NCBI RefSeq assembly: GCF_009389715.1
Contig: NW_024067666.1
Location: 3,141,001 to 3,205,000, forward strand
Reading direction: 5' to 3'
Length of the DNA stretch: 64,000 nt
Source: Phoenix dactylifera
Lineage: Eukaryota > Streptophyta > Magnoliopsida > Arecales > Arecaceae
Under the pieces are notes generated by a model, which did no database searches, was not told where the DNA came from, and saw only the letters and a program-made list of their open reading frames with translations. Positions 1-11,290 of this stretch are shown here, one piece after another (within the stretch, counting starts at the first letter, position 1; each line of letters begins with the position of its first letter). The translations under genes were made by a program, and so were the position numbers.

Positions 1-61
1 TAAGATATCTGAACCTTCCTTTTGACATATAGTGCTTTAGCTGGCTTGCCAACTCATGAGA

Positions 62-112
62 CACGTGGCTTGCAAACCACCACCTGACACTTTGCACGTG
101 GAAGGACACGTG
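62..112. promoter_or_regulatory. cluster of three G-box/ABRE-like CACGTG motifs
   Basis: CACGTG occurs at 62-67, 95-100 and 107-112. The first lies in ACACGTGGC, which matches the ABRE consensus bound by bZIP (ABF/ABI5) factors; CACGTG is also bound by bHLH factors such as PIF and MYC. Seen: three copies in 51 bp. Inferred: regulatory role. The next known gene's leader starts about 0.9 kb downstream, so the cluster could serve that gene or one to the left of the window. Confidence 0.45.
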
Positions 113-114
113 TG

Positions 115-160
115 GGAGTATGATGGGTTGCGGACGGCGTGGACCAACCCATCATACTCC
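115..160. repeat. 16-bp perfect inverted repeat
   Basis: Left arm 115-130 (GGAGTATGATGGGTTG) is the exact reverse complement of 145-160, with a 14-base spacer. It abuts the CACGTG cluster. It could be a foldback element, an operator-like palindrome or the end of an unrecognised transposon. Confidence 0.7.
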
Positions 161-539
161 ATTTAAGATTTCCGTTTTGGGATTGGTCAAGCGTACGTAT
201 CCCTTTTATCTCTTATTTTTTGTTTTTAAAATAAAATCACCAAATCTTCTCTTTTTGATCTCTAACCAACCTCAACCCGTGATTAATCTCTTTTGGCCTG
301 TGTCTCTCTCTCACGTCATGGATCCTCAATCGCAACCCCATCTCAATCTCATTCGATAGGAAAACCGAACCTTTTCTAATGGTTAGAATCGTGGTGCTTT
401 GTTGCCTTATCATAGATTAGTGATGAAGAACCAGCCTTAATTTGATGATTTCTCATCACAATTCTTCAAAAAAACTCTAGAAATCGTTACGGTGTCTTTC
501 TTAATATCTCCAGATTTTTCTCCTCCTTTTAGATATATA

Positions 540-614
540 AGTACCTAATTGGTATAATATTGTATATGATATGTTAATATGGTATTGATATGGTACTATA
601 CTAATTAGGTATCT
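540..614. repeat. AT-rich imperfect palindrome (MITE-like)
   Basis: The left side around 542-560 reads TACCTAATTGGTATAATAT; the right side around 594-612 gives nearly the same sequence on the opposite strand (TACCTAATTAGTATAGTAC). The centre is AT-rich with repeated ATATGGTAT-like words. Length and structure fit a degenerate foldback/MITE, but no clean target duplication was found. Confidence 0.4.
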
Positions 615-999
615 AATCAATACAAGCCGTAATATCAGTACTATTCAGTACAATGAATCTTAATTAGCACTAGTCAATTTCTAAAAATATCTCATAAATA
701 TTGATCCCCTAGCCAAAATTAAGTGGATACTACTTAGATTCACAGTATCTTTTTATAACGTTATAAATACATCTTAGATTCGGGCAATTTTATGAAGTCA
801 ATTGCTTGAGATGCATGAATCTTAAAAATTACTATTAATAATATGTCCTGCTACATTACCCTTAAATGCGATAAAATTTAAATCCTTATCTCCTTCTTCT
901 ACATGGAGATTTTCATAGCTCGGTCAACCGGCAATGGGCCCACTGTTAACCCGACCGTGATACACTCCTGGGTTTGACTCTATTGAAATCTTTCTAGAT

Positions 1000-1536
1000 T
1001 CTCTGCATGGTTAAATAGGTTGAGAGGAAGGAAGAAGTCGCGTCCTTCCTCTCTCCCCCTTCCCCCCCTTTTTTCTTCATACTTTCTCACATTTCTCGCT
1101 ATTACGCTGCCGCTTCCTCTGCTTGCTCCTCGGCGGCAACAAAGGCGCAGGACTCCCATAACGTCCTCTTCGCCGCTCGCGCGATCTCTAAAAGGAGCGC
1201 TCGGCTTTCCCGCTCGGCGGCGGGAGATCCTTTTCCTCGCCATCCAGCGAGGGCGATTCCCCCAAAGGTGCGATCTTGATGTGTATTTTTGTGCGTTTCT
1301 CTTAGAAAGCCTGCCTTTTTCTTCCTTTCTTTCTTCTCTTCTCTGTCTTTCTTTCTTTCTTTCTGGTTTCACGTCGATTCCGGATGAGCTTCTTCATCTG
1401 TTCTCCATTGTTTTTGCTATTTTTCATGGTTTTATAGTGAAGGCATGGGTTTCGATTCATGACGGCCGGTCAAGGAAATGACGGAAAGTTTTGATTTTGA
1501 CGGGCATTTCTCGAGCTTAAATCGAATCAAATAGAG
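1000..1536 (+). other. 5' UTR exon of the calmodulin-binding-protein gene (predicted)
   Basis: A GC- and CT-rich leader (CTTTCTTTC runs near 1315-1365) ends at a good donor, AG|GTAAGG, with GT at 1537-1538. A matching acceptor (TTGGTTGCAG) ends at 3850, just before the coding exon. A long leader intron of about 2.3 kb (1537-3850) is common in plant genes. The transcription start is not determined. Open frames of 130-153 codons here are compositional. Confidence 0.5.
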
Positions 1537-3896
1537 GTAAGGTTTTGCTTCTTAGATTTGAATGCTGATCACGTGATCTTTTTAATTGTTGATGCGGAGA
1601 ATTGTAGAAAGTTTGGATCTTGATGGTTCTTTTTTTTAAAAAAAAAATATAGACGTGACTATTGTATTATAGAATGGGGTTCATGATTTATGATTGGTTG
1701 TGAAATTTATTATTTCTTAAATTTAGCGGTTTGTTTGAATAAAAGGGTTCTAGTGGACGTCTTGTTTAAATAGTTCAGGTGCAGAAGGTTGCAGAAAAAA
1801 ATCTGTTCTAAAGAATAGCAAAACAAAGGAAATGCAAGGACATATTCTTAGATTTTCTATCCTTTTTTATCTGATCAGGGGAAAGGAAGAATTCTCTTAA
1901 CCCGCTCAACTTGAATTTCTCCAAAAAAAATTAGAAAAAGATAGAAAAATTGTGAAAGTAGGGTGTCAATTCTTTTTTCTTTTATTGATGATGATAAAAC
2001 CAAGGTACATAGGTTTTTTTTATAATGGTCAAGTCCATTCTTATACAATTCGGATCGAATTCCTTCTCTAGTTCTAATAGAGCTCATTTTCTTAAAATAG
2101 ATATAATTAGTAGAAATAAATTTGAAAAAGCTAAAATTCTACGTGAGGTAGATCTTTACTTCTACATCAACTTTGCCTCGCTTCGGCTGATTCTTCTCAG
2201 ATTGGAAGATACGCTCGGTCAAAGTCTTTATTGAAAAATAAACTTTTGATTTACCTGGTCTAGTTAGGGTCTAAATGATGGAATTTGGATCTAATCACTA
2301 GGTGCACCGCAATCTTCAAAATGATGCGTCATGTCGTAGACCTTGAAAAGTTACCTGATTAAAAAAAAAGATCATCTTAAATGGGCATTGTATGACTAAG
2401 TTATGGTTTTTGAAAGTTTGGATCATGACTCTGCTTCCCTATATGGCGGATCTGGCTTCCCGCCTTGTCCAGGTTTATTCGTAGTGGCCAAAGTAGTCCA
2501 TATCAAGTATGTTGATTCTCTTAGATCACTCTTTGCAGTAGGATATATTTGAAAAACCTGAAGAACATTTTTGCTTTTTTTTTATTTAAGAGCTAGCATG
2601 GGTGCAAGTCTAGCCGACAATGGAGTGAGTGTTGGATTGGACCTGCCTCTCTTGTATGAGTAACAAGAGACTTTATCACCTCAATCGGTTGGCACTCTCC
2701 TCGTATAATTCCTTCCCTCAGGACGTGCACAATATTGCAGAAGCATTTCACAGACATTTTTAATAATTTGCATAATCTCTAATTTTTTCCTCCCATTTTA
2801 TCTTGTTACTGGTATTATTGATGTTTGTTTTTTTCCTCCTCATGTTGGAATGTTGTTCCTTTGGAAGCAATGACTCTTAGGGTTCCTTATCACTGAATAA
2901 AGTCATTTTCTGTTTCTTGACATTACTAAGGATGCTGATTCTTTATTATGCACTAACTGGATTTTTTTCTTTTAAATGACTTGAGGACAATTGGCTTATT
3001 GAGAGGTACTTTGTGGAAATTTTTATCCTTTTGGATTGAAGTGCTTATAAACATTTGTCTCATTAGATGACAATTTCATCTAATGGAGTCTAAAAGTCCC
3101 TCTGGCATTTCCTTCTCTTGTTTTCATTATCTATGACCTCTCATTGGTTCTTTCTATATTATATCGTAAGCGTTGTTGGAGTTGTAAATAAGTTCTGAAA
3201 TTTAGTGCTGAATTGTTTCAGGCAGAAATGCTGTCCAGTGTAGTTGCAGACTTAGAATTTAGCAATAGGTCTATTGATAAGAGCTCTTTATCTTCTCTTC
3301 ATAAAGTGATTGATTTCCATTGGAACTAGGTTCGTAAAGTAAACTGAGTGGAATAAGAAACAAACAAGAGCCTTAATACTATGAGATATATACAAAAGCC
3401 TAATAACTTACTAATAATGCTGTTTCTTCTGCTTGCTCTAGAAGATCTTACTTCAAAATATTGGTAACTTATGATACATTGACTCCAAGTAATTTAGATG
3501 ATAATAAAGGATAAATGCTATTTCCAGACAAATTTTTATAGATTTAGTTTGTACTGAATTATCAATTATGACACTGCTATCTGTGCTATAAACAAAATTT
3601 TGGCATGTGCTTTTTTGGTAGCTTCCTTATTCATTAAATAAATCGTGTCAATTAGTAAGCTTCAAATTTTATTTAACAAGCCTTCCTGGCATTTTTGTTG
3701 TGTTGGTCCTAAATTAGCTAAAAAATCTTGTATGCTTAGTGAATGCTCTAAAGATCATGTACACACTGAAAGTTGACAACATAAAGAGCTTAGCAACTAT
3801 GCTTGTTTCTCTATTTGTCTAACCTCGTGTATCTTTCTTTTTGGTTGCAGTGCTGGGAACTTGCTCTGTGCTTACTTTCCTTAGTTTCTTTACTGC

Positions 3897-3944
3897 ATGA
3901 GTGAAGAAATTACTGTCCGTACTAGCCATATTTGTTTTCAATGA
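3897..3944 (+). promoter_or_regulatory. upstream ORF overlapping the main start codon
   Basis: An ATG at 3897 opens a 15-codon frame (MSEEITVRTSHICFQ) whose TGA at 3942-3944 overlaps the main ATG at 3941-3943 in the arrangement ATGA. The first 12 bases (ATGAGTGAAGAA) are identical to the start of the main ORF, 44 bases downstream, so both peptides begin MSEE. Such an overlap could modulate translation by termination-reinitiation or leaky scanning; that effect is inferred. Confidence 0.6.
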
Positions 3945-6157
3945 GTGAAGAAGTGGCAGAGAGGGGTGTCATTTCAGTAACCCCTGAGGTGAATAAGCCT
4001 AGAACTGGAGCGAGGAGAAATCCAACAGGAAAAGCAAGTAGTACTATTTCACCATCCCTTTCAAACAGCAATGAAAAGCCTGTTCCTAATTACCTCAGAG
4101 CTTCCACCGGCTCCTGTCATGATTTTTGTAAATATGGAATTAAACATGGTTTTGAAACAAAGAAAAGGCTTCCAATAAGTATCAAATTTCCAGGCAATAA
4201 TGAGACATCAGATGAAGGACAAAATCAAATAAAAGCTTTGACACCACAAGAGAGAAGGACGAGAGCAGAGCTCAAGTCCAAGCTATCTCAAGCAGTATAT
4301 GGACACACTGATGAAGTCATCACTCCGAAGGATCTGCTACCTGAGAAAGTAATTCAGCTTTCAGATACACCTACCAAACAACAAGAAGGATTCTCTGGAG
4401 GTTCCTCTGGCATAGAGCTGAAGAGCTCCTTCCCTGGCCCGACAACAGCTGCATCACTTGAGCATAAACCTGCAAATCTAGCTGAAGAATCATCCGACGG
4501 ATCTATAACCATCAAGTTGGTGAGCCAATCACGCATCCAGAAAAGCAATATGCCTGATGAGCACAAATTTTCAGCAGAAGGGTTATATGAAGAACCTGTA
4601 AGGATCAAGTCTGATGCATCAAACACCCAGAAGGGTATTGTGTCTGCTGAGCATACGCCTGTCGCACAGGTAGAAGAACCTTATGTGGAATGTGGCAGCA
4701 CAAAGCTTGTGGTTTCATTGCCAACTAGCATTCTAGCAGAAGAATCATCAGAAGAGCCTGAAATCATAACGTTGTCTTTCCAGGAAGGCATTGCAGCTGA
4801 AGAGCATGCACCAACCGAACAAGCAGAAGGATCATCCATTCAGAAAAGCATTATTTCTGCTGAGTATACATCAGCTGATCAGGCAGAAGGATTATCTGAG
4901 GAACAAAACCAGGTGAACACTTTGAATGCAGGGGATAGGAAAAAGAGAGAGGTGAGTAAGCAGAGGACTTCACAAAAGAAGGCTGAGATCTCTGTTAGAG
5001 CTAAAGTCATCAAGCAGAAAACAAGTGATGCATCTATGGAGAAGAAGAGTTCATCACCTATCATGAAAACCATCACATCTGTGAAGCCAACAAGTACCGG
5101 GCAGAAGATTCCATCATCTGTTAATAAGGCTATTGCACCTCTGGCATGCAGTATTATCAAGCAAAAAGCTCCTTATCCTGCCTTAGGAGGTGATGTATCT
5201 GCTGAACGTGCAACCTCTTTGAAACACAAGGACTCTGCATCTCCATCAATTTCTACAGGAGGCCTAGAGAAGAGGATTGTTGAGAGTCTAGGCCAGTTAA
5301 AAATTGGAGCAGAGAAAGTACTGAAACCACTGAAAACTTGTGTCTCAACCAACCCTCCTGTTATTCAGGTTCCAAGCATGAAACTGAGGAAATTCAGGAA
5401 CATTGAACCTTCTTGCCCAGTGAAAAGTCAAGCAAAAGTAGGAAAAGTAAATAGAAGTGGTGAGAAACTCGAAGTGAAAACTCCCTACGCTGTTGAGCTG
5501 AAGTCAGAGAAGGTGGATCAGAAGACCATAAAGCAAAAACCCAGCAAACCTGGATCATATCTATCATCACATTCCTCATCATCAGCCTCATCATTAATGT
5601 CTTCACCATCTGTGTCTTCACATGACTCTGGGTCTACATTAAGTGAAAGCGTATCTGCTTCAGACAAAGAGGGAATTGAGCAAAGGAGCAAAGCTGCTGT
5701 TTCAAAGGGTGACAACAAAAGGACACCAAGTAGAACTGGAAGTACTCAGTCTGAAGGTAAATCTCCTACACCTTGCAACATAAAATTTTGGAGTGGCAGG
5801 GTAGTTAGCCTTCAGTCTGAGAATAATGGTCCAAGGAAACTTAAATTCAGAGCAGCAAAAGTGTTGAGTGCGAATCAGAACGGTAAAAACTTAGGGAGGA
5901 CAAGCTTTAGGAAGCAGAGAGAGACTGGTGCGGCAGCGTTAAATACTCCCACTTCAGATGCTCCAGCTGTTGTTTTGAGACATCAAGATGTGCAGGAAAA
6001 GAAAGACACCCAAGTTTTGTTCAATCATGTGATTGAAGAAACTGCAAGTAAGCTTGTGCAGACCCGGAAGAGCAGGGTGAAGGCCTTGGTGGGTGCTTTT
6101 GAAACTGTGATCTCTCTCCAAGGGAACAAACTAGCTCCTGCTGTTGCAGTTCCATGA
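3941..6157 (+). CDS. plant calmodulin-binding domain protein
   Basis: Uninterrupted single coding exon of 738 codons from the ATG at 3941; the frame is open nine bases further upstream but without an ATG. The C-terminal ~110 residues (about 630-735) carry the plant-specific calmodulin-binding domain (family PF07839), with the typical block EETASKLVQTRKSRVKALVG followed by AFETVISLQ. The N-terminal two thirds is low-complexity, rich in Ser, Glu and Lys, and contains imperfect repeats of the form KGIVSAEHTP..QVEEP / EGIAAEEHAP..QAEGS / KSIISAEYTS..QAEGL, plus a Ser-rich tract around residues 545-570. No transmembrane segment or signal peptide is seen. Members bind Ca2+/calmodulin through the basic amphipathic C-terminus; their targets are largely unknown and some are linked to stress responses. 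A short uORF overlaps the start. A duplicate on the other strand is not plausible because antisense frames are short. Confidence 0.9.
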   Translation: MSEEVAERGVISVTPEVNKPRTGARRNPTGKASSTISPSLSNSNEKPVPNYLRASTGSCHDFCKYGIKHGFETKKRLPISIKFPGNNETSDEGQNQIKALTPQERRTRAELKSKLSQAVYGHTDEVITPKDLLPEKVIQLSDTPTKQQEGFSGGSSGIELKSSFPGPTTAASLEHKPANLAEESSDGSITIKLVSQSRIQKSNMPDEHKFSAEGLYEEPVRIKSDASNTQKGIVSAEHTPVAQVEEPYVECGSTKLVVSLPTSILAEESSEEPEIITLSFQEGIAAEEHAPTEQAEGSSIQKSIISAEYTSADQAEGLSEEQNQVNTLNAGDRKKREVSKQRTSQKKAEISVRAKVIKQKTSDASMEKKSSSPIMKTITSVKPTSTGQKIPSSVNKAIAPLACSIIKQKAPYPALGGDVSAERATSLKHKDSASPSISTGGLEKRIVESLGQLKIGAEKVLKPLKTCVSTNPPVIQVPSMKLRKFRNIEPSCPVKSQAKVGKVNRSGEKLEVKTPYAVELKSEKVDQKTIKQKPSKPGSYLSSHSSSSASSLMSSPSVSSHDSGSTLSESVSASDKEGIEQRSKAAVSKGDNKRTPSRTGSTQSEGKSPTPCNIKFWSGRVVSLQSENNGPRKLKFRAAKVLSANQNGKNLGRTSFRKQRETGAAALNTPTSDAPAVVLRHQDVQEKKDTQVLFNHVIEETASKLVQTRKSRVKALVGAFETVISLQGNKLAPAVAVP

Positions 6158-7071
6158 CTACTTTGTGATGGTGGTCTAATGTGATACTTCTGCATGATCT
6201 TTCCTTGTGAATAACTCAATGACAGTAAGTGAGCTTGGATTTTACTAGTATATATGAGTTTGGACATGTGGACTGGCTTGTGTATGTCTGTAAATAAGTT
6301 TGTACTTTGGGACAGCCTTGTGTGTGTAGGTAAATGAGGGAGAAGTAAACTTCAGAAAGGTAGCTTTGGTTTGCAAAGGTTTACAGGGTTTTGCTTGTGT
6401 GGTTTGATGCCAGGCTTTTGTTCTTGTTGAAGGGGATTGCGTTCTTTTTCTTTCCCCCTGCATACATAATTGAGTTGGAAAGCTTGCAGAATATGAGGTT
6501 GAGATTTATCTGAAAAAAATGCTCCACAATAAAAAAACAAATTGCTGTATTCTTTCTATTTAGTTCAGGTTCATGCTTTAAATGTTTATATCTTTTTCTT
6601 CTCATCTTGGAACTGCACCCTTCTGCCTCAGCACTGGATTAAAGTAAACTATGTACTCAATTATTTTTTCTTATGGTCTGACTTTAAAAGTCACTTTATA
6701 GTTTTTGTATTGCAACTAAAAATTGGCACAGATAAAGCTGGAAATTATGCACCTTCTCAATTTGCTGTACATAGTTGGAACCACAGATTGCACAAAGACA
6801 GCAATGTCACTAATAGCCGATGACATCTGGGACTCATTCAGTGAATAAAGCAAAATGCTTGATTTAGTATTTGGCAGCATCAACTGTGTTAAAACATGCT
6901 GCTGCATCTACCTTTTTCAAATTAGTCTTTTTGATGCTATTGAAAACATGGCAGCGGATTCACCTGAGTGAAATCACTTTCAAAGGAAAAAAGTAACACA
7001 GCTAATTTATACAGCAGGCTTAATGGGTACGCAAAATTCCTTCATATTGCACATCATCGAGGTCTCCATTC
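6158..7071. other. 3' UTR and convergent spacer
   Basis: The 3' UTR of the calmodulin-binding-protein gene starts here, and the 3' UTR of the next, minus-strand gene probably enters from the right. The short frames in this stretch have no recognisable domain. Nothing else was seen. Confidence 0.5.
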
Positions 7072-8634
7072 TTAATCCTTTCCATCAGATTCATCATCAT
7101 CCCCTTCAAACTCAAGACCAGAAATAATCATCGGACCAACATTTACTGCAATTCGAACAGCAATTTAGTCAGGAAACATCAACCAGACAAACTACACTTT
7201 GCAATTATTCCATTATTTTTTAAAATTATTTTTTGGTTTAAAATGCCACAGAGCATCTTGGGTGATGAAAATATTGAACCATCCTTGTAAAGATTTGCAA
7301 TTTTTATTCTTGATCATTAGCTGGATGCAAGTATCAAGCTTCCTAACCTTCCTACAGATGAATCTTAAAGAAATATTGGCAGGACCTAATTGGTATTGGA
7401 GCAGTTGCAGCATATTTAAGTAACTGGAAAACAATCTTGAGAAATTATGAGGAAAACAACCTTGAGAAATTATGTGAAAAATGGTCTCTTCGAAAGATAT
7501 TGTTTTAGGAATTAATTCGATACTCTAACACATATGCATAAAAGAGGAACAAGACGCAATAATCTTTTCCTTCTTTTTCCTTTATTTTTTAACAGACATT
7601 CGTAGTGAACATGGTGTGATCACACTGGTCTGTCTTCTACTAGATGGTAATTAGAATGTCTTGTGGGTGGGGGTAAGAAACTTGAGGTTGCACACGTGTT
7701 TCATATGTTAAATTGTAATCTTTTGCTCCTCAAACTATGTTATATCTTCCCAATGAACAGTGATCTTATAAGTTTATAAATACAAAGATCAAAACTACAA
7801 ATATCTCCTTATACCTACCAATAGCATCAAAACCAGCTAAATTGGGCATGTACTTCCTGATGTGTTCTTCAGCGGCATTTTCTGCCTTCAGTGTCTCGCA
7901 GTTGAAAGAGACTGAAATCTTCTGTTTTCCATGCTTCTGTTCCACCATGTCAACAACATCATTTTCCCACCTGCACGAATCACGTATCCATTAATTATTG
8001 AATAATAGCTAACTTGCTTAAGAAATTATAATGGGTTGGTGATCATGAAACTATCAAGAATAGGGTATGAATGCATAAGGTGAACGTACATAAAGCAACT
8101 AAAGAAATGAGAGGAATTAAAACCTACCAATTCTAATTACTCCTGAACACGGGTTCCTTATGCATTGATGTTCCATAGTCACATAATCATTCCAGACTAT
8201 TAACAAGATTTTAGTTCAATAGAACATTATTGAAAAGAGAACAAGTGTGAATAAGCATTAGTTCATTATTCTTAAGATATCCATGCACATTACAGGCCAT
8301 GAATATAATGGAACAAGGCAAAAATATGGAAACAAAGGGGGAAAAGTGAAGCTCAACAGTTCAGATTAGTAGCACTTTAGTTTTTTTAAGTTACTTTTTA
8401 AGAAATAAGAAAAAGAAAAAAGTTTTTTTCATCTTTGTAATAATGAGCACTTTGCTAGTGGCCAACAAACTGCAGATATTAAGGCTGATATGCAAATACC
8501 ACTTAGCTCAGATTAGTATTTTCAATACTTCCTTCTGGAAATCTTGCATTGCAACCATACATGTAGAGACTACTGACATTTGCATGATTTGACCTTAAGC
8601 AGCACAGAGATTATAACCAACACTCCCCTCCACA

Positions 8635-8665
<31 letters not shown>

Positions 8666-11137
8666 AAAAAAGAAAAGAAGAGGGAAAAAAAAAGAAACAA
8701 CAACAAAAAAAAGTTCTATAGAAAAGAACAGCCTTCATTAGGAAGTGGCTAACTAAGACAGGTGAATTGATTAATATATTTCCAATCATAGAGGCCAGGC
8801 AGCTTCTTATTTGCATGAATGGATGGTCAAAATGCAATATAACAATCCAATCTGTTAACTGGTTTCAATGAGAAAAAATTAACTACTTAATTGGTTATTA
8901 GAGAATTCCCTGCATATTTTGATCTCTGACTGCATGGATGCTTATAAGACAGACTTACCCATGAACATGATCAATATTTTGGAGCCGAGCAGCATCATGT
9001 CCTCTACACTCCACAACCACCACTCGCTCTCTTTTGCTCTGTTAAACACCCACTATTGTTTGTAAGCAAAGAAAGTCTGGAAGCAGGCTACAGTAAAGAG
9101 CCAAAATAAATGTAGAAGTGAGAAAGGAAAACTGCAGAAGTGAGAAAGGATTATATTATGAGTCTTACAGCATAATCAATGATTGAGAGCTTAATCAAGC
9201 GGTAATCTTCTCCTCTGCTGCATTCCCTCTCACAAGATAATTCTTCAATGAAAGAAACAATTAATGGTAATTTTCAGTTATTTTCACTTACCGAGGAATG
9301 AAAAATAAATGTAATCAAAAAAGGAGGAAGCAAAATAAAAGGATATTATCTACAGTGATATGTATGATACAAAATCAGTCGCTGAATTCAATTGCAGAAT
9401 TTTTTTTCTTATCATCTTGCACAAAAGCTCATGCAAAAAAAAAAGGCAACTGATTGTAACTTGCATTTGTTTCACCATTGCAACATTGTAACTCGAGAAC
9501 GTCACCAACCTAAATAATGCTTCAAGGCACTAACTTTTCACCATTAATGTTTCTTCAGCCTGTTTGCAGAACAACAATCATCCTCCTAAGCATCAATAAG
9601 CACCAAATGCTATACACATCAGGAGCTGTTACCCCTCATCCAACTCGAACAAAGTAAACAGGCATTCCAGAGAGAAATCTGAATATCTAAACCTTGTTGT
9701 AAAATATTAGCTTTGATAAACTTTTGAAAGACCAGAGTATGAAAACCAAGAGTATGATAACCAAATAATATTTGCAATATGGGTTTGTGCATCAAACATT
9801 TGATTTGTATCTTGCAGTTAGGTAATATAATATCTACATTGTATAGCTGATTCAAGCACTTGCTTTCCTGCCTGGTATCCAATACCTTCTTGTAATCATT
9901 AGTTGAGCACATGACTCATGCAGTTTATGTTCTTGAACAATGCCAAAGGCATTTCACTACCTTAGTTTTATCATGAGGAAGGATGCAGAGATAGATGTGA
10001 CTGCCTCAAATAGGTCTATGGTGGTTTGGGGCATGGATCTTAGTGTCACACTGCTGTCAGATATCCATGAGTCTAAGAGAATGCATACCAATGATGGGGA
10101 ACTTGAGATATATGTACAAGTTTGTAACCTTTTTTTTTCTCTAATTGAAGGGATAGAGCGAGGGAATCAGAAGAAGGTTGAATTTACGGAACAATAAAGC
10201 ATATATTTGAAAAATGAATTGATTTGAAGAAATTGGGGCATGTGTAGCAAACCTTGTTTGCAAAGACAACCTGGTGAGGAGGTTAAAAGGGCGAGAAAAG
10301 TTTATCAGGACAAAAGTCCACCGCATGTTAAGAGAGTCCATCTTAGAGCAATGGAGGGGAAAGATTGACCTTCAAACACAGAATGTTGTACTCGATTGAG
10401 AATTAGGAACATTTTGCTTTTACCAAGGAAACAAAAGAGCACAAGGAAGTGGGGTGAAAAAGGATTCACCTTGTCATTCACCCATCTCTTTAGCATTCTT
10501 AAAAGAGTTTCATATTTCAATCATAAAACGTTGAAAGCCCCGACTTCAATAAGAAGTATCCCAGTTCGCCACGTTTTTTTTTTTTTTTTTTTGTTTTTTG
10601 ACTATCCCTATTTTCTCAACCTCGGGATGATCTTTACCTTCCTCGTACTACCTCGCAGTACCTCATGAAGACAAAAAAAAAATCCAAATTCACCATAAAA
10701 TTAGTGGGAAAAAAAACAGTAAATGAAAGAAAAACATGGCTTCAGGTTCCAAACGAGATAATATAGATCTATTCCAACAGCTAAAACAATGTTGCATTTG
10801 CTCTAAAACCCTAAATCCTGCAAGAAACTAAGCTCTTTTTACACCCAAACAGCCAAATTAATGCTGCTCCAACTTAAAAGTTACCAAGAATAGCTGATAA
10901 AGAAAGAGAAATTTACTAGGAAAACCAGCCTGAAATGAATCAAATGCATCAAAAAGGCAATAATTTGGTTTGGAAATCGATACCGGTGCCATGAAGTCCG
11001 TAGCAGATGGACTCCGGGAGCCGGATGAAATGGCCGGAGATCGATCCGCAAGGAAGCAGCGCGATGGATGCTATCCCTTCCATCACCTCCTCCTCCTCCT
11101 TCGCTCGCTTCCCCTTCCCCCCTGAACCATCTCCCAT
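7072..11137 (-). CDS. conserved small plant protein of unknown function (5 exons)
   Basis: Five exons join in frame with consensus splice sites: 10984-11137, 9169-9242, 8959-9038, 7819-7970 and 7072-7145 (stop TAA 7072-7074). Starting at the first ATG (11137) gives 177 aa. The second ATG (11083; MEGIASIALLPCGSISGHFI) gives 159 aa and looks more like the conserved start. Readable blocks, in order: LPESICYGLHGTELSCEREC, SRGEDYRLIKLSIIDYA, VVVVECRGHDAARLQNIDHV, HGWENDVVDMVEQKHGKQKI, SVSFNCETLKAENAAEEHIR, KYMPNLAGFDAIVNVGPMII, SGLEFEGDD. I recognise this as a protein conserved across land plants but know no function. There is no signal peptide or membrane segment, and the tail is acidic. Conserved Cys (CEREC, VECRG, NCE) and His residues are notable. 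Introns are large (the first is about 1.7 kb). Splicing is predicted by eye; phases agree throughout. Confidence 0.82.
8635..8671. repeat. poly-C/poly-A homopolymer tract
   Basis: About 21 consecutive C (8635-8655) followed by about 16 A, inside an intron of the minus-strand gene. On the transcript strand this is poly-T then poly-G. Confidence 0.8.
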
Positions 11138-11290
11138 CCCCTCGCCCTCGTTGCGATCACTGCGCGATCTCTCTTCCGTCGGCTACCGAAAGTTACGAAT
11201 CGGGCGTGAGATCCGATTTCGGTACGGGAAATCCTTGATCCGACCCACTTATTACCCGACCAAATCCAACAACGAGCAGGTGGATTTGTA

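Larger units (their letters stand above)
1..1000. other. 5' flanking DNA of first gene, no gene seen
   Basis: AT-rich flank without a supported coding region. It holds three CACGTG hexamers (62-67, 95-100, 107-112), a 16-bp perfect inverted repeat (115-130 with 145-160) and an AT-rich palindrome (about 540-614), listed separately. The open frame at 120-359 shows no recognisable domain. The calmodulin-binding-protein leader begins near the right end of this stretch. Confidence 0.5.

Noticed and set aside
1020-1481. 153-codon open frame
   Set aside because: Low-complexity, CT-rich; lies in the predicted 5' UTR exon and has an equally long antisense frame, so composition explains it.
4354-5718. 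Several 66-93 codon antisense frames
   Set aside because: Shadows of the calmodulin-binding-protein coding frame; no domain recognised.
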